DNA from: Lentzea tibetensis
Lineage (GTDB): Bacteria > Actinomycetota > Actinomycetes > Mycobacteriales > Pseudonocardiaceae
Direction: 5' to 3'
DNA length: 64,000 bases
NCBI RefSeq assembly: GCF_007845675.1
Contig: NZ_VOBR01000024.1
Span: forward strand, 1-64,000
Shown: piece after piece, positions 32,222 to 41,137 of the stretch
Position numbering within the stretch: position 1 is the stretch's first letter
Layout of the letters: the number at the start of each line of letters is the position of its first letter
Translations under genes and position numbers: made by a program
The notes under the pieces: generated by a model
Databases searched by the model: none
What the model saw: only the letters and a program-made list of their open reading frames with translations
Told to the model about the DNA's origin: nothing

Positions 32222-33529
32222 ATGAGCGTGCTCGTCGTCGGTCTCTCGCACCGCACCGCACCCGTCCCGGTACTCGAACGCGTCACCGTGGCGGCCCCTG
32301 ACCTGCCCAAGGTCCTCGACCAGCTCCTCAAGAGCCCGAGCGTCTCCGAGGCGATGGTCCTGTCGACCTGCAACCGGGTCGAGGTCTACGCCGTCGTCGA
32401 GACGTTCCACGGCGGCATGTCCGAGGTCGTCGACGTCCTCGCGCGGCACGCCCAGGTCGAGCCCGCCGCGCTGTACGAGAACTTTTACGTGCATTACGCG
32501 GCCGCCGCCGTCGAGCACTTCTTCTCCGTCGCGGCGGGCCTCGACTCGATGGTCGTCGGCGAGACGCAGATCATCGGCCAGCTCCGCGGCGCCTACGCGG
32601 CCGCCGACGAGGCGGGCACCGTCGGCAAGACGATGCACGAGCTCACCCAGAACGCTCTCCGCGTCGGCAAGCGCGTGCACAGCGAGACGGACATCGACCA
32701 CGCCGGTGCGTCGGTCGTGTCCGAGGCGCTCGGTGATGCGGAAGCTGAGCTCGGCACGCTCATCGGCCGCCGCGCGCTGCTCGTCGGCGCCGGTGCGATG
32801 GGCGGCCTGGCCGCCGCGTACCTGCGGCGCGCGGACATCGGCGAGGTCGTCATCGCCAACCGCACGCCCGCGAACGGCGAGCGACTGGCCGCCGCGATGC
32901 ACGCCGAGGGCGTGCCCGCGAAGGCGACCGGGCTCGGCGACCTGGCCGACGAGATCGCGCAGGCGGACGTGCTGTTCGCGTGCACCGGCTCGATCGACGT
33001 GGTCGTGCCCGCGTCCGCGATCACCGCGCGCACCAAGCCGCTGGTCGTGTGCGACCTCGGCCTGCCGAAGGACGTCGACCCCGCCGCGGCCGAGCTGCCC
33101 GGCGTGCGGGTCGTCGACCTGGAGACGTTGCAGCGCAGGCTGACCGAGGCCCCCGCGGGCCAGGACACCCGCCGCGCCGCGCTGATCGTGGCCGAAGAGG
33201 TCAAGACCTACCTGGCGAGCCAGCGCTCCGCCGGTGTCACGCCGACCGTGACGGCGCTGCGCAAGCGCGCCGCCGAGGTCGTTGACGCCGAGCTGCTGCG
33301 GCTCGACTCGCGCCTGCCCGAACTGGACGACGCCGTGCGCGGCGAGCTGCAGAAGACGGTGCGCCGCGTCGTCGACAAGCTGCTGCACACGCCGACCGTG
33401 CGCGTGAAGGAGCTCGCCTCCTCGCCCGGCGGCACCGAGTACGCGGAGGCGCTCCGCGAACTGTTCGGACTCAACCCGGCGGCCCCGGCCGCAGTTTCCC
33501 AATCCGCTGTGGACGGTGAAAAGCGGTGA
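32222..33529 (+). CDS. hemA: Glutamyl-tRNA reductase
   Basis: First enzyme of C5 heme synthesis, reducing glutamyl-tRNA to glutamate-1-semialdehyde with NADPH. The 435-residue protein has [17 protein letters not shown] at the N-terminus, the nucleophile in STCNRVEVY (Cys50), [15 protein letters not shown], the NADPH-binding [16 protein letters not shown] and a C-terminal dimerisation helix region. Feedback control by heme is usual at the N-terminus, though no CP motif was noted. It overlaps hemC by 4 bp and follows rex by 37 bp. Confidence 0.96.
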   Translation: MSVLVVGLSHRTAPVPVLERVTVAAPDLPKVLDQLLKSPSVSEAMVLSTCNRVEVYAVVETFHGGMSEVVDVLARHAQVEPAALYENFYVHYAAAAVEHFFSVAAGLDSMVVGETQIIGQLRGAYAAADEAGTVGKTMHELTQNALRVGKRVHSETDIDHAGASVVSEALGDAEAELGTLIGRRALLVGAGAMGGLAAAYLRRADIGEVVIANRTPANGERLAAAMHAEGVPAKATGLGDLADEIAQADVLFACTGSIDVVVPASAITARTKPLVVCDLGLPKDVDPAAAELPGVRVVDLETLQRRLTEAPAGQDTRRAALIVAEEVKTYLASQRSAGVTPTVTALRKRAAEVVDAELLRLDSRLPELDDAVRGELQKTVRRVVDKLLHTPTVRVKELASSPGGTEYAEALRELFGLNPAAPAAVSQSAVDGEKR

Positions 33530-34461
33530 ACCGCACTCTCAGGATCGGTACCCGAGGCAGTGCGCTCGCACTGGCGCAGACGGGGACCGTGGCCGACGCG
33601 CTGAAGCGCGCGGGCGCCGAGGTCGAGATCGTCGTGATCAAGACCCCAGGCGACCTGTCGGACGCGCCCATCGCGCAGATCGGCATCGGCGTTTTCACGT
33701 CGGCGTTGCGCGATGCGTTGGCGGCCAACGAGATCGACGTCGCCGTGCACTCCTACAAGGACCTGCCGACCGCGCCGGACCCGCGACTCGTGATCGCGGC
33801 CGTGCCGCAGCGCGAGGACCCGCGTGACGCGCTCGTCGCCCGTGACGGACTGACGCTCGGCGAGCTGCCGAACGAGTCCACCGTGGGCACCGGCTCGCCG
33901 CGCCGCGCCGCGCAGCTCGAGGCTCTCGGCCTCGGTCTGAACGTGGTTCCGCTGCGCGGCAACGTGGACACCCGCATCGGCAAGGTCACCAGCGGCGAGC
34001 TCGACGCCGTCGTGCTGGCCCGTGCCGGCATCGCGCGCCTCGGTCGCGCTGCGGAGATCACCGAGACGCTGGAGCCGATCCAGATGCTTCCCGCACCCGC
34101 CCAGGGTGCGTTGGCAGTCGAGTGCCGGGTCGACGACGTCGACGCCGAGCACCTGATTCAGTCCACTTTGGACGACCCGGCCAGCCGGGCCGCTGTGACC
34201 GCTGAGCGCGCCATGCTGGCCGCACTCGAGGCGGGCTGCAGCGCGCCGGTCGGCGCGCTGGCCGATGTGGTGGAAGATCTCGACGACGAGGGCAAGGTTG
34301 TTCACCGCCTCTCGTTGCGCGGGGTCGCCGCGACGCCGGAGAACCACCTTCTCCGTGCATCCGCCACCGGTGACTTGACCGCAGCTGAGGAGCTCGGCCG
34401 GGCGCTGGCCGCCGAGTTGCTCGACCTCGGGGCCGCGGTGCTCAGCGGCCCAGAGGCGTAA
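33526..34461 (+). CDS. hemC: Porphobilinogen deaminase (hydroxymethylbilane synthase)
   Basis: Polymerises four porphobilinogens to hydroxymethylbilane. The 311-residue protein shows [58 protein letters not shown] and the dipyrromethane-cofactor cysteine in [10 protein letters not shown] (about Cys238). Length and motifs are normal. The GTG at 33526 overlaps the hemA stop; hemD starts 3 bp after its stop codon. Confidence 0.96.
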   Translation: MNRTLRIGTRGSALALAQTGTVADALKRAGAEVEIVVIKTPGDLSDAPIAQIGIGVFTSALRDALAANEIDVAVHSYKDLPTAPDPRLVIAAVPQREDPRDALVARDGLTLGELPNESTVGTGSPRRAAQLEALGLGLNVVPLRGNVDTRIGKVTSGELDAVVLARAGIARLGRAAEITETLEPIQMLPAPAQGALAVECRVDDVDAEHLIQSTLDDPASRAAVTAERAMLAALEAGCSAPVGALADVVEDLDDEGKVVHRLSLRGVAATPENHLLRASATGDLTAAEELGRALAAELLDLGAAVLSGPEA

Positions 34462-34464
34462 TCG

Positions 34465-36012
34465 ATGGGGAGTGCCCTGATGACCCGCGCACGAAAGACC
34501 CCCGGCCGCATCGCTTTTGTGGGCTCCGGCCCCGGCGACACCGGGTTGCTCACCGTCCGGGCCCACGACTTGCTCACCAGGGCGGAACTCGTGGTCACCG
34601 ACCCCGACGTCCCCGCTGAGGTCGTCGCGACGGTGCCCGAGGGCGTCGAGGTGCGACCCGCCGTCGGCGAGGCAGCCGACGTCGCGAAGGACCTGGTGGC
34701 CGAGGCGAAGAACGGACACACGGTGGTCCGGCTCGTCGCCGGTGACCCGCTGACGCTCGACTCGGTGGTGAAGGAAGCGCAGGCCGTCGCGAAGACGTCG
34801 ATCCCGTTCGACGTCGTGCCCGGTGTGCCTTCCGGTACCGCGGTTCCGGCATACGCCGGTGCCGCGCTGGGTGCCGTTCACACCGAGGCCGACGTCCGCG
34901 GCGTGACCGACTGGGCCGGACTCGCGTCCGCACCCGGCACGCTGGTGCTCCACGCGACCGGCAGCTACCTCGCGGAGGCGGCTTCCAACCTCGTCGAGGC
35001 AGGCCTCGCACCGCAGACCCCGGTCGCGGTGACCGCCGAGGGCACCGGATTCCAGCAGCGCACCATCGACACGACGCTCGCGTCGGCGGCCGCTGACGCC
35101 GGTGACCTCAACGGCCCGCTGGTCGTGACGGTCGGTGCCGCAGCCGCGGCGCGCTCGAAGCTCTCCTGGTGGGAGTCGCGGGCGCTGTACGGCTGGCGAG
35201 TGCTCGTCCCGCGCACCAAGGAGCAGGCGGGCGCGATGAGCGACCGGCTGCACAGCCACGGAGCGATCGCGGTGGAGGTCCCGACCATCTCGGTCGAGCC
35301 GCCCCGCAGCCCCGCGCAGATGGAGCGCTCGGTCAAGGGCCTGGTCGACGGCCGCTACCAGTGGGTCGTCTTCACCTCGACCAACGCCGTGCGCGCCGTG
35401 TGGGAGAAGTTCCGCGAGTTCGGTCTGGACGCCCGCGCGTTCTCCGGCGTGAAGATCGCCTGCGTCGGCGAGGCCACGGCCGCGAAGGTGCGTTCGTTCG
35501 GCATCATCCCCGAGCTCGTGCCGTCCGGTGAGCAGTCCAGCGAAGGCCTGCTGAACGACTTCCCGCCGTACGACGACATCCTCGACCCGGTCGACCGCGT
35601 GCTCCTGCCGCGGGCCGACATCGCCACCGAGACGCTGGCCGCCGGCCTGCGTGAACGTGGCTGGGAGATCGACGACGTGACGGCCTACCGCACCGTGCGT
35701 GCGGCGCCGCCGCCCGCCGACACCCGCGAGATGATCAAGTCCGGTGGCTTCGACGCGGTGTGCTTCACCTCGTCGTCGACCGTCCGGAACCTGGTCGGCA
35801 TCGCGGGCAAGCCGCACGCCCGCACGCTCGTCGCGTGCATCGGCCCGCAGACCGCCGAGACCGCGCGGGAGTTCGGGCTCCGCGTCGACGTGCAGCCGGA
35901 GGAGGCGAACGTCCCGGCGCTGGTCGACGCGCTGGCCGCGCACGCCGCCCGCCTGCGCGCCGAGGGAGCCCTTCCCCCTCCGCGCAAGACCAAGCGTCTG
36001 CGCCGTTCCTAA
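34465..36012 (+). CDS. hemD: HemD with N-terminal methyltransferase-like domain (uroporphyrinogen-III synthase)
   Basis: A 515-residue fusion. The N-terminal half (about 8-235) has the tetrapyrrole methyltransferase fold: IAFVGSGPGDTGLLTVRAHDLL, VVRLVAGDPLTLDS and VVPGVPSGTAVPAYAGAALG. The usual GGDPF core is here AGDPL and other SAM-site residues look altered, so activity as SUMT is doubtful. The C-terminal half (about 250-500) is the HemD domain, with LVPRTKEQAGAMSDRL, VFTSTNAVRAVWEKF, CVGEATAAKVRSFG and FDAVCFTSSSTVRNLV. It closes the macrocycle to uroporphyrinogen III. The tail is basic (PPPRKTKRLRRS). Confidence 0.9.
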   Translation: MGSALMTRARKTPGRIAFVGSGPGDTGLLTVRAHDLLTRAELVVTDPDVPAEVVATVPEGVEVRPAVGEAADVAKDLVAEAKNGHTVVRLVAGDPLTLDSVVKEAQAVAKTSIPFDVVPGVPSGTAVPAYAGAALGAVHTEADVRGVTDWAGLASAPGTLVLHATGSYLAEAASNLVEAGLAPQTPVAVTAEGTGFQQRTIDTTLASAAADAGDLNGPLVVTVGAAAAARSKLSWWESRALYGWRVLVPRTKEQAGAMSDRLHSHGAIAVEVPTISVEPPRSPAQMERSVKGLVDGRYQWVVFTSTNAVRAVWEKFREFGLDARAFSGVKIACVGEATAAKVRSFGIIPELVPSGEQSSEGLLNDFPPYDDILDPVDRVLLPRADIATETLAAGLRERGWEIDDVTAYRTVRAAPPPADTREMIKSGGFDAVCFTSSSTVRNLVGIAGKPHARTLVACIGPQTAETAREFGLRVDVQPEEANVPALVDALAAHAARLRAEGALPPPRKTKRLRRS

Positions 36013-36081
36013 CTGAAGCCGTTGGGGCCACTCGGATTCCGGGTGGCCCCTTCGACGCCTCCACGGCAGGGAGTACCGCCA

Positions 36082-37056
36082 GTGTTCCCATCACACCGGC
36101 CCCGGCGTCTGCGCACGACGCCCGCAATGCGTCGCCTGGTCTCCGAGACCGACGTTCGCCCCAGGCAGCTCGTGCTGCCGATGTTCGTCAAAGAAGGCCT
36201 GAGCGAGCCCGCCGAGATCGCGAGCATGCCGGGCGTCCACCAGCACACCCGTGAATCACTGCGCAAAGCCGCCGTCGACGCCGTCCAGGCGGGAATCGGC
36301 GGCATCATGCTGTTCGGCGTCCCGTCCGAACGCGACGCGGTCGGCTCCGGCGGCACCGACCCGGACGGCATCCTCAACGTAGCCCTGCGGGACCTGCGCC
36401 AAGAACTCGGCGACAGCACCGTGATCATGTCGGACTGCTGCCTCGACGAGTTCACCGACCACGGCCACTGCGGCGTGCTCGCGGCCGACGGCACCGTCGA
36501 CAACGACGCGACGCTCGAGGTGTACGCGGAAATGGCCGTGGCGCAAGCGAAAGCGGGCGCGCACGTGGTCGGCCCGAGCGGCATGATGGACGGCCAGATC
36601 GGCCACATCCGCAGCGCGCTGGACGAGGCCGGCTACATCGACACCGGCATCCTCGCCTACTCCGCCAAGTACTCGTCCGCGCTGTACGGCCCGTTCCGCG
36701 ACGCGGTCGAGTCGCAGCTGAAGGGCGACCGCAAGACCTACCAGCAGGACCCGGCGAACGCCCGCGAGGCGCTGCGCGAGGTCGAGCTGGACCTCGCAGA
36801 GGGCGCGGACATGGTCATGGTCAAGCCAGCCATGTTCTACCTGGACGTGCTATCCGAGGTCGCCAAGATCTCCGACGTTCCCGTTGCGGCGTACCAGATC
36901 TCGGGTGAGTACGCGATGATCGAGGCCGCCGCGCGCAACGGCTGGATCGACCGCGAGCGCTCCGTTCTCGAGTCGCTCACGAGCATCCGGCGCGCGGGCG
37001 CGGACATCGTGCTGACCTACTGGGCCGGGGAAGCTGCCCGGTGGCTCGACCGGTAA
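36082..37056 (+). CDS. hemB: Delta-aminolevulinic acid dehydratase (porphobilinogen synthase)
   Basis: Condenses two 5-aminolevulinate molecules to porphobilinogen. The 324-residue protein has [18 protein letters not shown], the metal site [15 protein letters not shown] (two Cys ligands kept, one replaced by Asp as usual in actinobacteria), the lysine in [17 protein letters not shown] and the Schiff-base lysine in [13 protein letters not shown]. The GTG at 36082 was chosen because AGGGAG lies 10 nt upstream and the ORF before it is not conserved. It overlaps the next gene by 16 bp. Confidence 0.95.
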   Translation: MFPSHRPRRLRTTPAMRRLVSETDVRPRQLVLPMFVKEGLSEPAEIASMPGVHQHTRESLRKAAVDAVQAGIGGIMLFGVPSERDAVGSGGTDPDGILNVALRDLRQELGDSTVIMSDCCLDEFTDHGHCGVLAADGTVDNDATLEVYAEMAVAQAKAGAHVVGPSGMMDGQIGHIRSALDEAGYIDTGILAYSAKYSSALYGPFRDAVESQLKGDRKTYQQDPANAREALREVELDLAEGADMVMVKPAMFYLDVLSEVAKISDVPVAAYQISGEYAMIEAAARNGWIDRERSVLESLTSIRRAGADIVLTYWAGEAARWLDR

Positions 37057-37553
37057 CAACTCCACCGAAGGTGCTCGACGTGGCGCGCTGGCTGTGGATC
37101 GCCAGCGCGCTGCTCGGTCTGGTGCAGGTGATGGTCGACCTGTCCGACCGCGACACGCTGATCGCCGAGATCCGCAAGCGCGATCCGGGCATGAGCCAGG
37201 ACGAGATCGACGCGGCCGTCCAGGCCGGACTGCTCTTCACGCTGCTCATCGCCGGCCTGATCGTGCTGGTGTACGTCAAGATCGCGAACCGGATGGCGTG
37301 GGGCCGCAACTGGGCGCGCATCGTGCTCACCGTGCTGGGCGCCGGGTCCGTGGGGTTCGGGCTGCTTCAGCTGCTCGCGCACGCCAGCGGGGTCGCCGCT
37401 GTGTTCGGCGTTGCGCTCGACCCGGTGGACGCGTCGTTGACGGTGGCGGGGATCGGGTTGGACGGCACAGCGATCGTGCTGATGTTCCTGCCCGCGGCCG
37501 CTGCGCACTTCAGGCAGCCTGTCGCGGTGGACCGGGTTCCTGACCAGTCGTAG
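37041..37553 (+). CDS. Four-helix membrane protein (Rv0513-like), founder of a local family
   Basis: A 170-residue integral membrane protein with four hydrophobic segments (about 14-33, 63-84, 95-115, 130-150). Between helices 2 and 3 it carries [18 protein letters not shown], a motif repeated in several neighbours. The loop after helix 1 contains [27 protein letters not shown]. tuberculosis has a membrane protein gene (Rv0513) in the same place after hemB. The GTG at 37041 lies within the hemB end. Its own 3' half reappears as decayed copies just downstream. Function unknown. Confidence 0.8.
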   Translation: MARPVTTPPKVLDVARWLWIASALLGLVQVMVDLSDRDTLIAEIRKRDPGMSQDEIDAAVQAGLLFTLLIAGLIVLVYVKIANRMAWGRNWARIVLTVLGAGSVGFGLLQLLAHASGVAAVFGVALDPVDASLTVAGIGLDGTAIVLMFLPAAAAHFRQPVAVDRVPDQS

Positions 37554-38400
37554 GTTTCCGCGCATCGCGCATCGCGCATCGCGCATCGCGCACCGCGCAC
37601 CGCGCTGCTTGCTGCTCGCGCACGCCAGCTCGCCGCTGAGCTCGGGGTCGCGCTGGACCCGGCGGACCCGTTGCTGCCCGCGGCCGCCGCGCGCCGCGCA
37701 TCGCGCACGCCAGCGGCTTCGCGCACGATGCTGCTCGCGCACGACGCTGCCCAGGCACCAGGCACCAGGCACCAGGCACCACGTTGCCCACGCCCGCAGC
37801 GGCGTCGCCGCCTGCTCGGGTCGTGGTGGACCCGGCGAACGCGTAGCTGCCCGCAGCCGCCGCGCGCTCAGGCGGCGTGTGCCAGCGGACCGGGTTCCTG
37901 GCGAGCCGGAGGTTTCCGCGCACCGCGCACGACGCTGCTCGCGCACGACGCAACCCATGCACGCCAGCGTCGCCGCTGCGCTCGGGGGCGCGCTGGACCC
38001 CGCGGGCCCGTTGCTGCCCGCGGCCGCCGCGCACCGCACTGCGTACCGCACCGCGCCGCGCGCCGCGCATCGCGCACGCCAGCGGCTTGGAGCACCGCGC
38101 TGCTCGCGCACGACGTTGCTCGCGCACGCCAGCGGCTTCGCGCACCACCAGCCCACGCACGCCAGCGGCTTCGAGCACCGCGCTGCTCGCGCCCGACGCT
38201 GCCCAGGCATCAGGCACCACACCAGCCCACGCACCACACTGCTCACGCACCACCAGCCCGCACACCACCAGCCCACGCACGCCAGCGGCGTCGCGGGCGC
38301 CCAGGGTCGCGCTAGACCCGGCGGACCCGTCGCCGCCCGCGGCCGCCGGACATTTCAGGCAGCGTGTCCTGGTGGACAGGGTCCCTGACCAGCCCTAGCG
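37554..38400 (+). repeat. Field of decayed tandem copies of the upstream gene's 3' end
   Basis: About 850 bp without a believable gene, built from reiterated blocks. A short run of GCGCATC/GCGCACC heptamers starts at about 37559. Blocks resembling the gene's CTGCTCGCGCACGCCAGC segment recur near 37612, 37730, 37935 and 38110. A GGACCGGGTTCCTG ... GGTTTCCGCGCAC block at about 37888-37930 matches the gene end at 37529-37572. The last copy (about 38281-38398) retains the CAGGCAGCGTGTC ... CCTGACCAGCCCTAG end of the gene. Premature stops and frameshifts break every copy. Open frames across it are by-products of the composition. Confidence 0.75.
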
Positions 38401-38407
38401 TTCGGGC

Positions 38408-38914
38408 GTGACCACTCCACAGGAACCCGAGGGCCGGGAACCTTTCCCGGCACCGCCACCACTCCCGCCGCTGGACGAGCCGGCTGCCACCGCGCAGCCA
38501 CGCGAGGTGCAGCTGGCGTTCTGGCTGTGGATCGCGACGGCCGTGCTCATCTTCGTCACGTCGGCGATCCTGTTCTTCGGCCGGAACACCGCCGCGGAGC
38601 AGGCCCGCAACTCACAGGTCCAGGGCATGTCGCCCGAGCAGCTCGAAGCGGCGTCGGTGCTGGCCGCGATCGTGCTGTCGCTGGTCGGTGTCGTGCTCGC
38701 GGCGTTCGTCGGGTGGACCGCGACGAAGCTGCGCACCGGCGCCACGTGGGCGCGGATCTCGCTCACGATCGCCGGTATCGCGATCATCCTGTTCAACATG
38801 ATCGGGTTTTCGGCGCTGGGTCTGCTGACGGCGTTCGCCGCGTTCGGCGGCATCATCATGATGTACCTGAAGCCGGCGAACGACTTCTTCGTCGCCGCGA
38901 AGCAGCGTCGATGA
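38408..38914 (+). CDS. Four-helix membrane protein with Pro-rich N-terminus
   Basis: A 168-residue membrane protein. The first 35 residues are Pro-rich (FPAPPPLPPLDEP). Helix 1 is at about 37-57, helix 2 about 85-105, then TKLRTGATWARISLTIAG, helix 3 and helix 4 to about 152. The loop QGMSPEQLEAASVLAAIV matches the equivalent loop in the 37041 protein. It belongs to the same local paralogous group. GTG start at 38408; 4-bp overlap with the next gene. Function unknown. Confidence 0.78.
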   Translation: MTTPQEPEGREPFPAPPPLPPLDEPAATAQPREVQLAFWLWIATAVLIFVTSAILFFGRNTAAEQARNSQVQGMSPEQLEAASVLAAIVLSLVGVVLAAFVGWTATKLRTGATWARISLTIAGIAIILFNMIGFSALGLLTAFAAFGGIIMMYLKPANDFFVAAKQRR

Positions 38915-39315
38915 CCGAGCCCACCGCCCCGCCGACGGCGGTTCGCGTCGCGGCGGGGCTCTGGCTCGCCACCGCGGTCTTCGCGGTGCTCACTCTGATC
39001 GGCATCTGGGTGCTGCGCGACGACCTGGCCCGCCAGGCCGGTGTGCAGGTCGGTGACGTCACGAGCGTGCTGATCGCGTTGACGATCGTGACGCTGGCGT
39101 TCGGTGCCGCGTACGTGTGGCTGACCTCGAAGCTCTACCAGGCGCGGAAGTGGGCGCGCATCGGGCTGTCCGCGATCGGCGTCGTGCACATGCTGTGGCT
39201 GCTCGTCACGGGTGTCAGCGCCGCGAGCCTGGTCACTCTGGTGCTCATCTCCGTCGCAGTCGTGCTCACGTGGCAGCCGAGTACGGCAAAGTGGATGGCG
39301 GAGGTGGGGGAATGA
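38911..39315 (+). CDS. Small four-helix membrane protein, paralogue
   Basis: A 134-residue membrane protein with four hydrophobic segments and the family motif SKLYQARKWARIGLSAIG between helices 2 and 3. The short N-terminus is MTEPTAPPTAVRVAAGLWLATAV, like that of its neighbours. Both ends overlap the flanking genes by 4 bp, so the cluster is one translationally coupled unit. Function unknown. Confidence 0.78.
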   Translation: MTEPTAPPTAVRVAAGLWLATAVFAVLTLIGIWVLRDDLARQAGVQVGDVTSVLIALTIVTLAFGAAYVWLTSKLYQARKWARIGLSAIGVVHMLWLLVTGVSAASLVTLVLISVAVVLTWQPSTAKWMAEVGE

Positions 39316-39887
39316 CAGAACCTCAGGAACCGTCGAGATACCAGGTCACCCAGATGCAGCCGGGGTACGGCTGGGCCCCGGTGCCGATGCCGTCAGTCAC
39401 GCCGTACGAGCTGAAGCCGCCACGACCCGCGACGCTCACCACCGCGTCCTGGGTGTGGCTCGCCGCGACGCTGCTCGGCGTGCTGTCCATGCCGTTGCTG
39501 CTGTGGGTCAACTCTGAGTCGATCGCGACGAGCATCTTCGAGGACTCGCGCCACCAGCCGGAGCCGTTGACGCTGGAGGAGGCGCGGATCACCGTGACCG
39601 TCCTCGTGTTCCTGGCGCTGTTCGGCGCGCTGGTCCTGTCGATCCCGTTCGTGATCGGCGCGCTCAGGCTCCGGTCCGGCAAGAACTGGCCGCGGGTGAT
39701 GCTCTCCGTGCTCGGTGGCGTCACGCTGATCTACGACCTGGCGCTGTTCGCCGGGTCGCTCGCGGCGGGCCAGTGGCAGTACGGGGTGGTCATGGCGGTC
39801 GCGACGGCCGGTCTCACCATCGCGGGCATCGTGCTGATGTTCCTGCCGCCGTCGAACGCCTACGTGTCGATGTCGGACTTCCGGTGA
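39312..39887 (+). CDS. Four-helix membrane protein, paralogue with YxxP-rich N-terminus
   Basis: A 191-residue membrane protein. The N-terminal 40 residues are Pro/Tyr/Gln-rich (SRYQVTQMQPGYGWAPVPMP), then four hydrophobic helices with the motif LRLRSGKNWPRVMLSVLG between helices 2 and 3 and a C-terminal FLPPSNAYVSM. It shares the order and motif of the 37041 family. It overlaps the next ATG by 1 bp. Function unknown. Confidence 0.78.
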   Translation: MTEPQEPSRYQVTQMQPGYGWAPVPMPSVTPYELKPPRPATLTTASWVWLAATLLGVLSMPLLLWVNSESIATSIFEDSRHQPEPLTLEEARITVTVLVFLALFGALVLSIPFVIGALRLRSGKNWPRVMLSVLGGVTLIYDLALFAGSLAAGQWQYGVVMAVATAGLTIAGIVLMFLPPSNAYVSMSDFR

Positions 39888-40375
39888 TGCAGCCGCCGGA
39901 GGAGCCCCGCAGATACCAGGCGCAGCCCTACCAGCCCGGTGTCCCGCAGTACGGCGGCATGAACGAGGTGCAGACGTCGTACACCCGCATCGTGCGGCCG
40001 CCGACCGTGGTCGCCGCGGCGGTGGTCTGGCTGCTCGCCGCGCTCGCGTGGCCGCTCGGCCGGATCGTCGTGCGGCTCGCTGAGGGCGACGCGGACAAGC
40101 TGTGGTGGACCGCCAACGTGTTCCTGACGGTGTGCGTCGTGGCCGCGGTGACGTGGCCGGTCGTGCGGTTCCTCCAGGGCAGCTTCCAGTCGCGGCTGGT
40201 GCTGACGCTCGTCTCGCTGCTGTTCGAGGTCCTCGCGTTCGCGTTCCTCGTCAGCGCGATCCCGGACACCGATCTCGTTGTGCTGCAAGTGATCCGGCTC
40301 GTGCTGCCGCCGGTGGCGATCGTGCTGAGCTTCCTGCCCGGCTCACGCGGCTACTTCGCCGCTAACCTCCACTGA
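39887..40375 (+). CDS. Four-helix membrane protein, divergent paralogue
   Basis: A 162-residue membrane protein with a Pro/Tyr/Gln-rich head (PRRYQAQPYQPGVPQYGG), four hydrophobic segments, and an end FLPGSRGYFAANLH that matches the FLPPSNAYV end of the previous protein. The inter-helix motif is reduced to FLQGSFQSRLVLTLVSLL. It appears to be the most diverged member of the series. Function unknown. Confidence 0.76.
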   Translation: MQPPEEPRRYQAQPYQPGVPQYGGMNEVQTSYTRIVRPPTVVAAAVVWLLAALAWPLGRIVVRLAEGDADKLWWTANVFLTVCVVAAVTWPVVRFLQGSFQSRLVLTLVSLLFEVLAFAFLVSAIPDTDLVVLQVIRLVLPPVAIVLSFLPGSRGYFAANLH

Positions 40376-40377
40376 CT

Positions 40378-40806
40378 GTGGACGACGTCGTGTACTCCGA
40401 GCCCGGCAGCAGCTGGTGGCCGGTGCTGTGGGGGCCTGCCTTCGCGGTCGCCGGGTACCTGCTCGAGCTGCTGACCGGGCCGGCCAGCGGCGCGCTGTGG
40501 TCGTTCGTCGGGCTCGGCCTGATGCTCGGCGCGGTCCTGTGGGTCAACGGACGCCGCCGCATCTCGTCGGTCCGGCTCACCGCCGAGGACCTGTTCCAGG
40601 GCCGGGAACGGCTGTCGGTCGAGAAGATCGCGAAGTTCGAGGACGTGGGCCTGCCGACTGGGGCGCGGGTGCTCGGCGGCGCCTGGACGGCCCCGCGCGG
40701 CACGACCGGGGTGCCGCTCCAGCTGTCCGACGGGACGGTCGTGCTCGGCTGGGCGCGCGATCCCGAAGCCTTCCTGCGTGCGCTTCGCGGGGTCGTGAGA
40801 GGCTGA
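40378..40806 (+). CDS. Two-helix membrane protein resembling DUF3093
   Basis: A 142-residue protein with two hydrophobic segments (about 12-33 and 39-56) followed by a soluble domain: [30 protein letters not shown] and [16 protein letters not shown]. This layout is that of DUF3093-type proteins, but the match is by architecture only. GTG start 2 bp after the preceding stop. Function unknown. Confidence 0.7.
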   Translation: MDDVVYSEPGSSWWPVLWGPAFAVAGYLLELLTGPASGALWSFVGLGLMLGAVLWVNGRRRISSVRLTAEDLFQGRERLSVEKIAKFEDVGLPTGARVLGGAWTAPRGTTGVPLQLSDGTVVLGWARDPEAFLRALRGVVRG

Positions 40807-40811
40807 CCGCC

Positions 40812-41126
40812 GTGACCGCAGCCGTTCCCAGCCTGCACCAGCCGAAGCGGGCGTTGATCGCCGCCGGGGAGGTGGCCGCGGTCGTGCTGCTCGGCTTCGC
40901 CGCCCACTGGTGCTGGCAGCGCGGCGTCGTCCGGCTCGAGTACCCGGTCGAGAACGGCGCACCGCTCGTGTCCACCCGCTACCACGGCAACTGGATCGGC
41001 GGCGCGATCGCGTTGGTCACGCTGGCCGCCGTGCTCGTGCTCGACGTGGTCCGGCAGACCGTGCTGGCGGTGAGAGCCAGGCCACGCAAGGCGCCCGCCG
41101 AGAAGGACGCCGAACCGGACGTGTGA
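40812..41126 (+). CDS. Two-helix membrane protein, hypothetical
   Basis: A 104-residue protein with hydrophobic segments at about 14-32 and 60-84, an external loop of about 25 residues rich in Tyr, His and Gly ([13 protein letters not shown]), and a basic/acidic tail ([17 protein letters not shown]). It ends 11 bp before the chosen hemL start. I do not recognise a family. Confidence 0.7.
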   Translation: MTAAVPSLHQPKRALIAAGEVAAVVLLGFAAHWCWQRGVVRLEYPVENGAPLVSTRYHGNWIGGAIALVTLAAVLVLDVVRQTVLAVRARPRKAPAEKDAEPDV

Positions 41127-41137
41127 GACTGGGGTAC

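Noticed and set aside
33208-35943. 911-codon open frame on the minus strand
   Set aside because: It lies entirely antisense to hemA, hemC and hemD. Long antisense frames arise from the high third-position GC of real genes; the translation is Arg/His-rich with no domain.
37609-38388. Several open frames (200-400 codons) across the repeat field between 37.5 and 38.4 kb on both strands
   Set aside because: They are built of decayed repeats with Arg/Ala/His-biased translations in all frames, have no start signals and no recognisable domain.
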